Shown here: in pieces, positions 9,967 through 18,618 of the stretch
Layout of the letters: the number at the start of each line of letters is the position of its first letter
How positions within the stretch are numbered: position 1 is the first letter of the stretch
Source of the DNA: CAWATZ01 sp963784995
GTDB lineage: Bacteria; Planctomycetota; Planctomycetia; Gemmatales; Gemmataceae
Assembly: GCA_963784995.1 (NCBI GenBank)
Contig: CAWATZ010000006.1
Span: 62,001 to 126,000, forward strand
Length of the DNA stretch: 64,000 nucleotides
Direction: 5' to 3'
Made by a program: the position numbers and the translations under genes
The notes under the pieces: model-generated
Seen by the model: the letters and a program-made list of their open reading frames with translations, nothing else
Databases searched by the model: none
Told to the model about the DNA's origin: nothing

Positions 9967-11063
9967 TCAGGGAACGGGGATCGGATTGCCGTCGTTGGGT
10001 TTGAGGAAGGTTTGCAGCGACGTGGCATAGGGGAACAAGTGGACCGAACCGTCGGCCATGGCCATGAGCCCACCACTGGCCAGCGGGCTGCCCCACTGGT
10101 TCGAGGTCGCTGCCGTCCCATCCTGGAGCCAGGTGGCGGCCGTGTTGCCCAGTGAGGACCGCCCCGTTCCCAGGGTCCCCCCGGAGAAGATCGACGTCAG
10201 CGTGCTGGACGGCGTGGTCAGCTGGTAATCCGAACGGGCCAGGTAAGCGTGCCCCATCAGGATGGTGTTCGAGGTGCCGTCGGCGATGTTGGCCAGGAGG
10301 AACTTGGCGTTGGCCGCGGCGACGCCCCCGGCGACGGGATCGTTGATCCACGGATTGATCGCGTAGTCCGTCGTCGGTCCCGCGTTGCCGCCGCTGACCG
10401 AACCCGAGAAAGAAAGGGTAATGGGTACGGTGAGCCCGTTGGTGAACGTGAAAGCAATGGTGCCGTTCACGAAGTCCCACATAAAATTGGTCACCATGTT
10501 GCCCGACCAGGCCACGTAACCGCCCGAATTGCTAAAGTCCCAGCTCATGGTGTACGTGGCGCCCCCCACCGTCGCCGTTCCGGTGCCCATGTCGGGGTTT
10601 CCGACAGGGAGCGTGATTGTCTGGCCGGGTTGAATCACGTTCGGCAAATTGCCGTTGCCGCCGCCGCCGCTGACGTACCCGGGCCGGGCACGCAGCGGGC
10701 ACAAGAACGTCGAAATGGGGGACGTCCAGGTGTTGGGCGGCGAACCGTTCTGCCCTTCGTACACCACCGTTTCCTCGATGAAGGGCAAAACCTGATAGCC
10801 CCACGATCCAGAACCGGTGGCGGTACTGCTCGCCGACGCCCCCTGCGCTCGTTGAAGGGCAAAAACTGGTTGGCGTCGTGGAAACTCACAGCGGCCAGAG
10901 CCAGCTGTTTCAGGTTGTTGACCGATTTGGTCCGGGCGGCGGATTCACGGACCTTCTGGACGGCGGGCAGCAGCAGGCCGATCAGGATGGCGATGATGGC
11001 AATCACCACCAGCAGCTCAATCAGCGTGAAGGCCCCGCGACGAGAACGCAATGGACGATCCAT
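9967..11063 (-). CDS. DUF1559 pseudopilin-like protein (frameshifted)
   Basis: The N-terminus from the ATG at 11063 is a type IV pilin-like leader (GAFTLIELLVVIAIIAILIG), followed by LLLPAVQKVRESAARTKSVN and NLKQLALA, typical of DUF1559. The C-terminus has the family end motif (GGLMAMADGSVHLFPYAT). DUF1559 proteins are the planctomycete-expanded pseudopilin-like family, thought to be processed by a prepilin peptidase; their role is unsettled. The frame breaks in the C5 run at 10839-10843 (G5 on the coding strand): the upstream frame leads to ERRG and the downstream frame continues ASASSTATGSGSWGYQVLPF, so one G is missing. Full length would be about 365 residues. Confidence 0.85.
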
Positions 11064-11406
11064 GGACGGACTCCCTCTCAAGGGTGGTTGGATTGCGAAC
11101 AAGGGGAGAGATATTATGCAGGATACAAAACCCGAACCAAAAAGCAACAAGCAAATGGAAGGACCTTCTCGATTGTTTCATCGCGTGCGCGCTCGTCGGC
11201 CACCCTCGGGAATCCCCTGCGGCGCGACCCGGAATGGCGGGCACGGCATCGGGACGTCTCGACTTGCCTGATTGCGTTGCCCCACCCGGACCGCTAGAAT
11301 GGCCAGGAGAGCCAGTTGCCCGACGAGCCGCCGGGATAAACCCGGCGGCTGCTCTCTCCGTCCCTTTCGGGTTTGATTTCCTTGGCACCGCACGGGATGT
11401 CTGGTC
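11064..11406. promoter_or_regulatory. Divergent intergenic region between DUF1559 gene and type VII-like operon
   Basis: This 343-bp region has no gene. Its part near 11090-11165 is clearly AT-richer than the surroundings. On the minus strand a weak promoter-like pair can be read as TTGGTT (11135-11140) and CATAAT (11113-11118) with a 16-base spacer, about 50 bases from the DUF1559 start. On the plus strand I see no convincing -35/-10 pair for the WXG100 gene. Confidence 0.3.
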
Positions 11407-11679
11407 ATGTCACAAGCGATCGCTGATCCGGCCGAGCTGCGCCGCTTCGCACTCAACCTCAAGCGCTTCAACGAGGACCTGCAGGGCAACCTGGCCACGC
11501 TGCACAGCCAGATGCTCAGCCTCGGCGAAACCTGGCGCGACCAGGAACATGCGCGCTTTATCCAGGAGTTTGAGCAGACCCTGGGAATGATGGACCATTT
11601 CATGGAAATGAACAACGAGTACATACCCTTCCTGATCCACAAGGCGGAGCGGATCGAGGAGTATCTGAGCCAACGGTGA
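11407..11679 (+). CDS. WXG100-family protein (ESAT-6-like)
   Basis: This 90-residue all-helical protein has the WXG100 layout: helix 1 (residues about 8-38), a turn with LGETWRDQEHARF in which the usual W-x-G is W-x-D, then helix 2 to the C-terminus. WXG100 proteins form helical-hairpin dimers and are substrates or structural parts of type VII secretion. No Y-x-x-x-D/E export tag is obvious, although YIPFLIHKAERIEEYLSQ is near the end. It is the first gene of a run of four closely spaced genes ending in an EssC-like ATPase, which strongly supports the assignment. Confidence 0.8.
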   Translation: MSQAIADPAELRRFALNLKRFNEDLQGNLATLHSQMLSLGETWRDQEHARFIQEFEQTLGMMDHFMEMNNEYIPFLIHKAERIEEYLSQR

Positions 11680-11698
11680 CCGCCCGGGAGGCACCATC

Positions 11699-12250
11699 AT
11701 GAACCCTGGAGCCGGCGTCCGCTCGCTGGAAGCGCTGAAGGACTGGTATAGTGCCCTGACCCAGTTCCGCGGCGATGCCCAGAACGCCCTGATCTCGCTG
11801 TCGATGGCCCTGCAGCACGCCAGGGACTGGCTGGAGGAACAGCAGGACTTCTGGCGGCGGGCCATTCGCAAGGCCGAGGAGGACGTGACCCACGCCAAGC
11901 AGGAGCTGCGCACCCGGAAACAGCAGAAGTTCCTCGGCGAGCAGCCCGACACCACCGTCCAGGAAAAGGAGCTGCGCCGGGCCCAGGCCGTGCTGGAGTA
12001 TGCCGAGGAGCGGCTGGAGGCGGTGCGCCGCTGGATCCAGAAGCTGCCGCGCCTCATCCAGGACACCTACGAGGGGCCTTCGCGCAACCTGGAGTTCCTC
12101 CTCGACGCCGACCTGCCGCGGGCCCTGGCCCTGCTCGACCGGCAACTGGGCTCGCTGGAGCAGTACCTGGCGCTGAAGCCCGAGGTCCGGCCGGCCGCGA
12201 CCCCGGCGACCCCGGCGACCGAAGCGACACCGAAGAAGGAGCCGACATGA
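11699..12250 (+). CDS. Coiled-coil protein of the type VII-like operon
   Basis: The protein has 183 residues, helical, with a long charged coiled coil at about residues 45-130 (FWRRAIRKAEEDVTHAKQEL and LRRAQAVLEYAEERLEAVRR), ending in a Pro/Ala/Thr tail. I do not recognise a family. The N-terminal part (LEALKDWYSALTQFRGDAQN) resembles the helix-turn-helix hairpin of WXG/LXG-type proteins. A strong GGGAGG lies 7 bases before the ATG. It lies 19 bp after the WXG100 gene and its TGA overlaps the next ATG, so the three small proteins are probably made together and may form one complex; that is inference. Confidence 0.7.
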   Translation: MNPGAGVRSLEALKDWYSALTQFRGDAQNALISLSMALQHARDWLEEQQDFWRRAIRKAEEDVTHAKQELRTRKQQKFLGEQPDTTVQEKELRRAQAVLEYAEERLEAVRRWIQKLPRLIQDTYEGPSRNLEFLLDADLPRALALLDRQLGSLEQYLALKPEVRPAATPATPATEATPKKEPT

Positions 12251-12477
12251 GACTCGATACCGGACGCGGCATGCTCTACGAGGCGCTGCAGACACTGCAA
12301 GCGCACTGGGACGAGACAGACCGTTACTGGCAGGACGCCATGCGCATTCAGTTCGTCGAGCAGGTCTGGGAGCCGCTGCAACAGCAAGTTGGCTCGGCGC
12401 TGGAAGCGATTGACCAGATGCAAGTCATCCTCAACCAGATGCGCCACGAGTGTGAAGGGGATGACGGGAACATTTGA
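12247..12477 (+). CDS. Small WXG100-like helical protein
   Basis: The 76-residue protein begins at an ATG that overlaps the stop of the preceding gene (ATGA, 12247-12250), which indicates translational coupling. It is a helical hairpin with HWDETDRYWQDAMRIQFVEQ in the first half and a second helix (ALEAIDQMQVILNQMRHECE). Its size and the aromatic-rich turn are compatible with a divergent WXG100 partner, although no canonical W-x-G is present. Heterodimeric WXG100 pairs are usual in type VII loci, so it may pair with the 11407 product. Confidence 0.65.
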   Translation: MRLDTGRGMLYEALQTLQAHWDETDRYWQDAMRIQFVEQVWEPLQQQVGSALEAIDQMQVILNQMRHECEGDDGNI

Positions 12478-12503
12478 GTCACGAACACCAAGGCGCGACG
12501 GTT

Positions 12504-12634
12504 CCCGTGGGTGCGCTGCGCGACCCACGGCTGGGATACGTAACCCCTTCGGGGTAGAAGACAGGGCCGGGCCTTGGTTTTTACCCCGAAGGGGTTGCAT
12601 ATCCCAGCCGTGGGTCGCGCAGCGCACCCACGGG
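12504..12634. repeat. 131-nt palindromic element inside the type VII-like operon
   Basis: Two arms of about 50 nt are near-perfect inverted complements: the left starts CCCGTGGGTGCGCTGCGC, the right ends GCGCAGCGCACCCACGGG. Both arms carry inner hairpins, including AACCCCTTCGGGG and its complement. The central loop (about 12558-12585) is not paired. A 28-nt solo form of the outermost hairpin occurs at 44446-44473, so this is a repeated element rather than a unique terminator. It lies between the third small gene and the ATPase gene and could attenuate transcription into the latter. Confidence 0.85.
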
Positions 12635-12666
12635 AATTTGACCACGGATTCCTCCAGGAGCGACTG

Positions 12667-15600
12667 ATGCCAGCGCTGTTGCTTGATCGCCTGCGATTCA
12701 CCCTCACCAGCCTGCTGCAGCTGTTCGATCAGCGGCAGCGCGGCCAGGATGAGAAGATTGGCCGGCTCGATCGCAACGAGGAAGCGGTCCGCGACGAGGC
12801 CGAGAAGGTCCTGCACCAGCAGAAGGAGAAGCGCGATCAGGAGCTGGCCGAACTGGACCGCACTTACGAGCAGGAGACGCACCAGCTCAAGGCGCGGTCC
12901 ACTGCCGAGGACCAGGCCCTCCAGCGCACCTATGCCGCCCACCAGTTGCAGATCGACGAGGAGGAAAAGCAAACGCAGGAGCGTCTGCAAGCCGAGCTGA
13001 AAGACGCTCTCTGGACGGCCGACTCCCTCCTGGAGGCCGGGCAGAAACGCATCCAGGAACAGCTGGATACGCATCAGCACAAGGTCAAGGAGGTTCGCGA
13101 ACGGAGCGAGAAGCTGTGGACCGCATTGCAGCCACTCCTGAAGCGCTATGGCATCGAGCGGGAGGAACTCCAGCCCGAGAAGGAAGTCCCGGCCAGCAAG
13201 GGCGACTCGCTCCGCGACGTCGATGGTTTCCTCGACAAGGGGCAGGAGCGCGTCACCGACGCCCTGGAGCTGCGCTTGCTGGGCTGGATCAGCTTGCCGA
13301 TGCAGCTGGGCATGAGTCTCTGGCTGCTGCTGCTCGGGGCGGCCCCCGCGCTGTTCCTCAAGCCCTGGTCGATGTGGCTGGGTTCTGGCATGGGTGTGGC
13401 CCTGGGTGCGATCCTGCTGCAGCGGCAGGTGCTGATCGGCATGATTTACAATCGCCTTTGGGACGCGGGCGAGAAACTGGCCGTCCTGCTGATCCAGGCC
13501 CAGCGCCTGAGCGAGACCTTGCTGGCACGCACCACGGCCTCGTCCAAGGTGCAGACAGCCCAGATCCAGCAGCAGCACGTCGCCGACCGCAAGAAGGCCG
13601 AGGCCCGCTTTCGGCCCCAGATCGAACAGGTGGAGCGCAGGGCCCGCAGTGAACGGCAAGCCCTGGAGCAGAAGCATGCCGCGGCCCGGTTGGCCCTGAA
13701 GCAACGCTCCCAGCAGGCCCTGGAACAGGCCCGGCTGCGCTGCGAGCAGGTCCGCGAAGTCAGGGCCGCCCACCACGAGCAGACCCTGGAGCAGCTCAAG
13801 TCGGAATACAAGGACAAGCTCCGCACCATCCGCAAGAACAAGGCGGGGGCGGAGCAGCAACTGCTCTCCCACTGGGAGTCCAATTGCCAGCGCTTCCTGT
13901 CCTCGGTCGAGGAACTGCGGCAACTGGTCCGGCCGGCCGACCAGCTGCCCGGCGAGCCCCCCACGTCAGGGGGGGGAGGCAACGGCTCGACCAACGGTAA
14001 GGGCTTTCCCGAAGTCTTTCCCTTCGGCAGCGTGGGCGTGGACCTGCCGCACCTGGCGGAGGAGTTCAACCTGCCGCTGGACCCGCTGCCGGCCCAGCAG
14101 CTCCAGGTGCCCGCGTTCCTGCCCTTTCCGCGCAACAGCGCCCTGATCCTCCAGGCCCACACTCAGGGCAAGGCCGTGGCCGTCCAGGCCCTGCAAACCC
14201 TGATGCTCCGCTTCCTGACGGCACTGCCGCCCGGCAAGGTCCGCTTCACCATCCTCGATCCGGTGGGGCTGGGCGACAACTTCGCCGCCTTCATGCACCT
14301 GGCCGATCATGACGAAGCTCTGGTCACCAGCAAGATCTGGACCGAGCCGGGTCACATCGAAAAGCAGCTGTCGGACCTGACGCTGCACCTGGAGAACGTC
14401 ATCCAGAAGTATCTGCGCAGCGAGTTCGCCAGCATCGAGGACTACAACGAGAAGGCCGGCGAGGTGGCCGAGCCCTACCGGGTACTGGTGGTGGCCAACT
14501 TCCCGGTCAATTTCACGCCCCAGGCGGCCCGCCGGCTGGTCAGCATCCTCCAGAGCGGCAGCAGCTGCGGCGTTTACGCCCTGATCAGCGTGGACGTGCG
14601 CCAGCCAATGCCCCAGGGGTTTTCGCTGGAAGACCTGACCTCGGCCGGTTTCTCGCTGCGCTGGCAGGGCACGCGCTTTGTCACCGACGACGCCGAGCTG
14701 GACCGCTTTCCGCTGGCCCTGGAGACGCCGCCCGAGAACAGTCGCATCGTCGAGGTGGTCCGGCAGATCGGTGTGCGCGCCAAGGACGCCAACCGCGTCC
14801 AGGTGCCGTTCTCCTACATCGCTCCGCCGGCCGAGGAGATCTGGAAGAGCGACAGCCGGCGCGGCCTGAACATCCCGCTGGGCCGGGCCGGCGCCGTGCG
14901 CCGGCTGGCCATGCAGCTTGGCAAGGGCACCTCGCAGCACGTCCTGGTGGCCGGCAAGACCGGCTCGGGCAAATCGACCCTGTGGCACACCCTGATCGTG
15001 AACCTGGCCCTGCGCTACAGCCCCGATGAGGTCGAACTGTACCTGATCGACTTCAAGAAGGGCGTCGAGTTCAAGCTCTACTCCGAGCATCAGATGCCGC
15101 ACGCCCGGGTCATCGCCATCGAGAGCGAGCGCGAGTTCGGTCTGAGCGTGCTGCAGCGGCTCGACGGCATCCTGAAGGAGCGCGGCGACCGCTTCCGGGC
15201 CGCGGGAGTCAACGACGTCGCCGGCTTCCGCCAGGAACATCCCGACGAGCCCTGTCCGCGCATCCTGCTGATCGTGGACGAGTTCCAGGAGTTCTTCATC
15301 GAGGACGACAAGGTGTCGCAGGAGACGGCGCTGCTGCTGGATCGGCTGGTCCGTCAGGGCCGGGCCTTCGGCATGCACGTCCTGCTCGGCTCCCAGACGC
15401 TGGGCGGAGCCTACTCGCTGGCCCGCAGTACCATCGACCAGATGGCGGTGCGGATCGCCCTGCAGTGCAGCGACAGCGACGCCCAGTACATCCTCGGCAA
15501 GGACAACAACGCCGCCCGGCTGCTGTCGCGCCCCGGCGAGGCGATCTACAACGATGCCGCCGGCGCCCTGGAGGGCAACGAGATTTTCCAGGTGGTCTGG

Positions 15601-16587
15601 TTGACCGACGAGCAGCGAGCGGCCTCGCTGCAGTCGCTGCACCAGCTGGCCGAGAAGACACCGGGCCTGCGGCCGATTGTGCCGCCGCTGGTCTTCGAGG
15701 GCAACTTGCCGGCCGACCTGGATCGAAATCCCCAGCTGTTACGGCTGCTGGACAGCGAGACGGAGCCGGCCGGTCCGGTGCGGGCGGCCAGAGCCTGGCT
15801 CGGCGACGCCATCGCTATCAAGGACCCGACCGCGGCGGTGTTCCGGCCACGGACCGGCTGCAATCTCCTGATCGTCGGCCAGAACGAGGAGACGGCCCTG
15901 GCCCTGCTGGCCTCGGCGCTGATCGGCCTGGCCGTGCAGCATGCCGCCGACCAGGCCCGCTTTTTCGTGCTGGATGGGACCGGCATCGACGAGCCGAATG
16001 CGGACCTGCTGGAGCGGGTCCTCACCGGCTGGCCTTCCGCGATGAAGCGCGTCGATCGCGGCGAGATCGCTCCCACACTTGCCGGCCTGGCCGACGAGCT
16101 GAATCAGCGTCTGAAAGGGACGGCGACCGACAGGAGCAACCGCTACCTGGTGATCCACGCCCTGCAGCGGTTCCGGGAGTTTCGCAAGGCCGACGACGAC
16201 ATGGGTTTCTCGCGCCGCGGAGCGGAGCGCACGGTCAGCCCGGCGGAGCATCTGCAAACGATCCTGCGCGACGGCCCCGGAGTCGGCATTCACGTCCTGA
16301 CCTGGTGCGACATGCTGGTCAACCTGAGCCGGACGCTGGATCGGCAGGGGATGCGTGAGTGCGGTCTGCGGGTGCTGTTCCAGATGAGCGCGGCCGACTC
16401 CAGCCAGCTGCTTGACAACCCCGCGGCCAGCAAGCTGGGCCGCAACCGGGCGCTGTTCTTCCATGACGAGATGTCGCAGCCGGAGAAGTTCCGGCCCTAT
16501 GGCCTGCCGTCGATGGAGTGGCTCAAGGAGGTCAAGCAGAGCCTGGCCAGAAGTCAGAAACTTGTGGCGACGGGGAGAGCGGAGTGA
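12667..16587 (+). CDS. EssC-like FtsK/SpoIIIE ATPase of a type VII secretion-like system
   Basis: About 1306 residues. Order: charged coiled coil (residues 20-200), two adjacent transmembrane segments (about 205-262, with MSLWLLLLGAAPALFL), a second coiled coil (about 290-420), then the ATPase region. The first FtsK-type domain is intact, with Walker A GKTGSGKST (about 763-771) and Walker B ILLIVDEFQEF (about 866-876). A second domain near residue 1062 reads LLIVGQNEETALALL, a degenerate P-loop, as in the inactive C-terminal ATPases of EssC. There is no N-terminal FHA pair. The frame opens upstream at 12574 inside the palindrome; ATG 12667 has AGGAG 7 bases before it. It is the energising subunit expected to recognise the small WXG100-like products. 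Confidence 0.88.
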   Translation: MPALLLDRLRFTLTSLLQLFDQRQRGQDEKIGRLDRNEEAVRDEAEKVLHQQKEKRDQELAELDRTYEQETHQLKARSTAEDQALQRTYAAHQLQIDEEEKQTQERLQAELKDALWTADSLLEAGQKRIQEQLDTHQHKVKEVRERSEKLWTALQPLLKRYGIEREELQPEKEVPASKGDSLRDVDGFLDKGQERVTDALELRLLGWISLPMQLGMSLWLLLLGAAPALFLKPWSMWLGSGMGVALGAILLQRQVLIGMIYNRLWDAGEKLAVLLIQAQRLSETLLARTTASSKVQTAQIQQQHVADRKKAEARFRPQIEQVERRARSERQALEQKHAAARLALKQRSQQALEQARLRCEQVREVRAAHHEQTLEQLKSEYKDKLRTIRKNKAGAEQQLLSHWESNCQRFLSSVEELRQLVRPADQLPGEPPTSGGGGNGSTNGKGFPEVFPFGSVGVDLPHLAEEFNLPLDPLPAQQLQVPAFLPFPRNSALILQAHTQGKAVAVQALQTLMLRFLTALPPGKVRFTILDPVGLGDNFAAFMHLADHDEALVTSKIWTEPGHIEKQLSDLTLHLENVIQKYLRSEFASIEDYNEKAGEVAEPYRVLVVANFPVNFTPQAARRLVSILQSGSSCGVYALISVDVRQPMPQGFSLEDLTSAGFSLRWQGTRFVTDDAELDRFPLALETPPENSRIVEVVRQIGVRAKDANRVQVPFSYIAPPAEEIWKSDSRRGLNIPLGRAGAVRRLAMQLGKGTSQHVLVAGKTGSGKSTLWHTLIVNLALRYSPDEVELYLIDFKKGVEFKLYSEHQMPHARVIAIESEREFGLSVLQRLDGILKERGDRFRAAGVNDVAGFRQEHPDEPCPRILLIVDEFQEFFIEDDKVSQETALLLDRLVRQGRAFGMHVLLGSQTLGGAYSLARSTIDQMAVRIALQCSDSDAQYILGKDNNAARLLSRPGEAIYNDAAGALEGNEIFQVVWLTDEQRAASLQSLHQLAEKTPGLRPIVPPLVFEGNLPADLDRNPQLLRLLDSETEPAGPVRAARAWLGDAIAIKDPTAAVFRPRTGCNLLIVGQNEETALALLASALIGLAVQHAADQARFFVLDGTGIDEPNADLLERVLTGWPSAMKRVDRGEIAPTLAGLADELNQRLKGTATDRSNRYLVIHALQRFREFRKADDDMGFSRRGAERTVSPAEHLQTILRDGPGVGIHVLTWCDMLVNLSRTLDRQGMRECGLRVLFQMSAADSSQLLDNPAASKLGRNRALFFHDEMSQPEKFRPYGLPSMEWLKEVKQSLARSQKLVATGRAE

Positions 16588-16794
16588 GCGCTTGTCTTGG
16601 CCCGCAACCTGACAGCGAAAGGAAACACTCCCGTCAGCCCCCTGCGCCACCGGGAGAATGGGAGAATGGCCTGGCCGGTAAATTCTTTGGACAGGGCTCT
16701 GGCCCTGTTGTACCCTGACGAGAGAGATCAGGCGTGTCAGGCCGGACCAACGGTTGACCTTGCGGCCGACGGTCTTCTTGGGGAAAACGAGTGC

Positions 16795-17034
16795 ATGGCG
16801 CGGCACCCCAACAAGGAAATCGAAGCGGCTCTGAAATACGCCCGGAGCAAAGGGTGGACGGTCATCAAGTCGCGCAAAGGGCACTGCTGGGGCATGATCC
16901 GCTGTTCCCATGGGCGCGGCGGTTGCCAGAAGTCCATCTGGTCAACGCCCAAAAACCCCCAGAACCACGCTGACGCGATCTGCCGCTTCGTGGATCGGTG
17001 CCCGCACCAGACGAATGCTGCCGAAGAACCATGA
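16795..17034 (+). CDS. HicA-like small protein, putative toxin of a TA pair
   Basis: The 79-residue basic protein contains EIEAALKYARSKGWTVIKS, then KGHCWGMIRCSHG and a C-terminal STPKNPQNHADAICRFVDRC. The run 'alpha helix, GW, variable loop, G-H, STP, helix' resembles HicA-like mRNA interferases, but several Cys residues (C-S-H, GGCQ, DRCPH) set it apart and could bind a metal. Start ATG at 16795; the frame is open upstream without a ribosome site. Its stop overlaps the next start (ATGA 17031-17034), as in bicistronic toxin-antitoxin modules. Function is inferred from fold pattern and arrangement only. Confidence 0.6.
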   Translation: MARHPNKEIEAALKYARSKGWTVIKSRKGHCWGMIRCSHGRGGCQKSIWSTPKNPQNHADAICRFVDRCPHQTNAAEEP

Positions 17035-17318
17035 ATACCCATACCTTCACGTTGATTCTCTCCGGAATCGCAGAGTTGACCCCTGAACTGGCCGATGCCC
17101 TGTATGAAGCGACCCAGGGCGACATTGAGTTGAACCTCCGGGACGGGGTTGCCTTTGCCGAGGTCGAGCGGACGGCAGCCACGCTGCACAAAGCCATCAC
17201 CACCGCGATCCGTCAGATCGAAGAGGCGGGTGTCGGCGTGCGCGTGGTCCGGGTGGAATCGGAAGCAGCCAATGTCATCGCCAAGATCAATGCCGATCTC
17301 CTGGGAGTGGCTGGCTGA
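17031..17318 (+). CDS. Putative antitoxin-like partner of the 16795 gene
   Basis: This 95-residue acidic protein opens MNTHTFTLILSGIAELTPEL, followed by ADALYEATQGDIELNLRDG and VAFAEVERTAATLHKAI, and ends near VIAKINADLLGVAG. Proteins with this start are common in bacteria next to the small HicA-like protein and often carry a C-terminal helix-turn-helix; here the protein stops before any such domain. Translation is coupled to the upstream gene by a 4-bp overlap. It may neutralise the upstream product; this is unproven. Confidence 0.6.
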   Translation: MNTHTFTLILSGIAELTPELADALYEATQGDIELNLRDGVAFAEVERTAATLHKAITTAIRQIEEAGVGVRVVRVESEAANVIAKINADLLGVAG

Positions 17319-17346
17319 AGCAAGGACGTGGAGTCTCAAAGCACAA

Positions 17347-17491
17347 ATGGACCGCAACCGGGCCCTGTTCTTCCACGACGTACGTGTCTCAACCGGAGAA
17401 GTTCCGGCCTTACGGCTTGGCCTCGATGGAATGGCTCACGGAGGTCAAACAGCAGCTGGCCAGAAGGAAAGAGGGCGTGATAGCCGGTTAA
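17347..17491 (+). pseudogene. Degenerate second copy of the EssC-like ATPase 3' end
   Basis: The DNA matches 16441-16555 of the ATPase gene at roughly 80 percent identity by eye. It reads DRNRALFFHD, then after a one-base shift QPEKFRPYGLASMEWLTEVK and QQLARRKEGVIAG before a TAA at 17489-17491. The parent reads GRNRALFFHDEMSQPEKFRP. There is no start codon context and the rest of the ATPase is missing. The two-gene TA-like module lies exactly between the intact 3' end and this copy. The 357-bp stretch 17319-17675 holds nothing else I can identify. Confidence 0.75.
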
Positions 17492-17675
17492 CCTTCTTAC
17501 AATCCTTGTACCTTCTTCCATTGCCGGTCTCGTCCCGGAGATCGGAAGCAGTTTCTCAACCACTTGTGTTGCAAGCTCTTAGAGACATTCCTCCCGGCGT
17601 CGTCCTGGTTGGCATGCCCCGTGCATTTGGTCAGGACGTTCCCGCAACCATGTCTTTTGGAAAGGACTCTCGCCA

Positions 17676-17891
17676 ATGATCGCCAATCCCATCTGCCGGC
17701 ATCATTCGTCGGTCCGTACGACCCAGACCCCCCAGGCTGCCTCCTTGATCGACCCGGAACTGCGTGAGCAGGGCGACAACCTGCTGCGCGACCTGGCCTT
17801 CGTGCTGCACTTGACGCGCAAGCTCAAACGGCAGATCCTGGCCGAGGAAGTGACCCTGACCGTGGCCGGGACCACCCATGACTGCCGCTGA
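17676..17891 (+). CDS. Small hypothetical protein overlapping the AlkD-like gene
   Basis: The 71-residue frame has a convincing amphipathic second half (LREQGDNLLRDLAFVLHLTR, KLKRQILAEEV) and overlaps the following gene by 14 bp, an arrangement typical of coupled genes. The N-terminal 20 residues look less coding-like. I do not recognise the family. It could instead be a chance frame in GC-rich DNA. Confidence 0.4.
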   Translation: MIANPICRHHSSVRTTQTPQAASLIDPELREQGDNLLRDLAFVLHLTRKLKRQILAEEVTLTVAGTTHDCR

Positions 17892-18618
17892 GATCGATAC
17901 CCGCCTCCGGCGCCTGGGCGATGAAGCCACCGCCCAGGTGCTGCGTCGTTTCTTCAAGACCGGCCCGGGCGAGTATGGCGAGGGCGACACATTCGTGGGT
18001 CTCAAGGTGCCGGCCCTGCGCCGGCTGGCCCGGGAGTATCAGCGCCTCCACCTGGTCGAGGCGGAGGGCCTGCTGCGCTCCCCGATTCACGAAGCCCGGA
18101 TGCTGGCCCTGCTGATCCTGGTCCGCCAATTCACCAAGGGCAACGCCGACCTCAAGCGCCGCATCCACGAGCTGTATCTGAGGAACGTGGCCCGCGTCAA
18201 CAACTGGGACCTGGTCGATGCGTCGGCCGAGCATCTCGTCGGGGGTTACCTGGCCTCCCGCGGCCGGGGATTGCTGGATCGCCTGGCCGGGTCGGCCCTG
18301 GTGTGGGAGCGGCGCATCAGCATCCTGGCGACGTTTCAGTTCATCAAGCGCGGCGAATTTGCCGACACACTGCGGATCGCCGCGTTGCTGCTTGAGGACA
18401 AACACGACCTGATCCACAAGGCGGTCGGCTGGATGCTGCGCGAAATTGGCAAACGAGACCTGGTCACGCTGGAGGGTTTTCTTCGTATATACTATCAAAG
18501 GATGCCGCGGACCATGCTGCGCTATGCGATCGAACGCTTCTCGGAGGAGCGTCGCCAGCAGTACCTCAAGGGCACCCTCCCGCCGGCCACACGTGGCCAG
18601 GAACTGAACAAGCCGTGA
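17878..18618 (+). CDS. DNA alkylation repair protein, AlkD-like HEAT-repeat glycosylase
   Basis: AlkD-type enzymes excise N3- and N7-alkylated purines without flipping the base out. The 246-residue protein is built of HEAT-like helices and shows the family signature FKTGPGEYGEGDTFVGLKVP near the N-terminus, VNNWDLVDASAEHLVG near residue 108, then AVGWMLREIGKR and MPRTMLRYAIERF near the C-terminus. The W-D pair in NNWDLVD corresponds to the aromatic and acidic residues that cradle the lesion. Length matches the family. The stop overlaps the GTG of the next gene (GTGA). Confidence 0.92.
   Translation: MTAAEIDTRLRRLGDEATAQVLRRFFKTGPGEYGEGDTFVGLKVPALRRLAREYQRLHLVEAEGLLRSPIHEARMLALLILVRQFTKGNADLKRRIHELYLRNVARVNNWDLVDASAEHLVGGYLASRGRGLLDRLAGSALVWERRISILATFQFIKRGEFADTLRIAALLLEDKHDLIHKAVGWMLREIGKRDLVTLEGFLRIYYQRMPRTMLRYAIERFSEERRQQYLKGTLPPATRGQELNKP

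Noticed and set aside
12067..15642. Two long minus-strand frames opposite the EssC-like gene
   Set aside because: Low-complexity antisense translations; the plus strand has intact Walker motifs and operon structure.
17336..17563. Minus-strand frame in the remnant region
   Set aside because: Its sequence is the reverse of the degenerate ATPase end and has no protein features.
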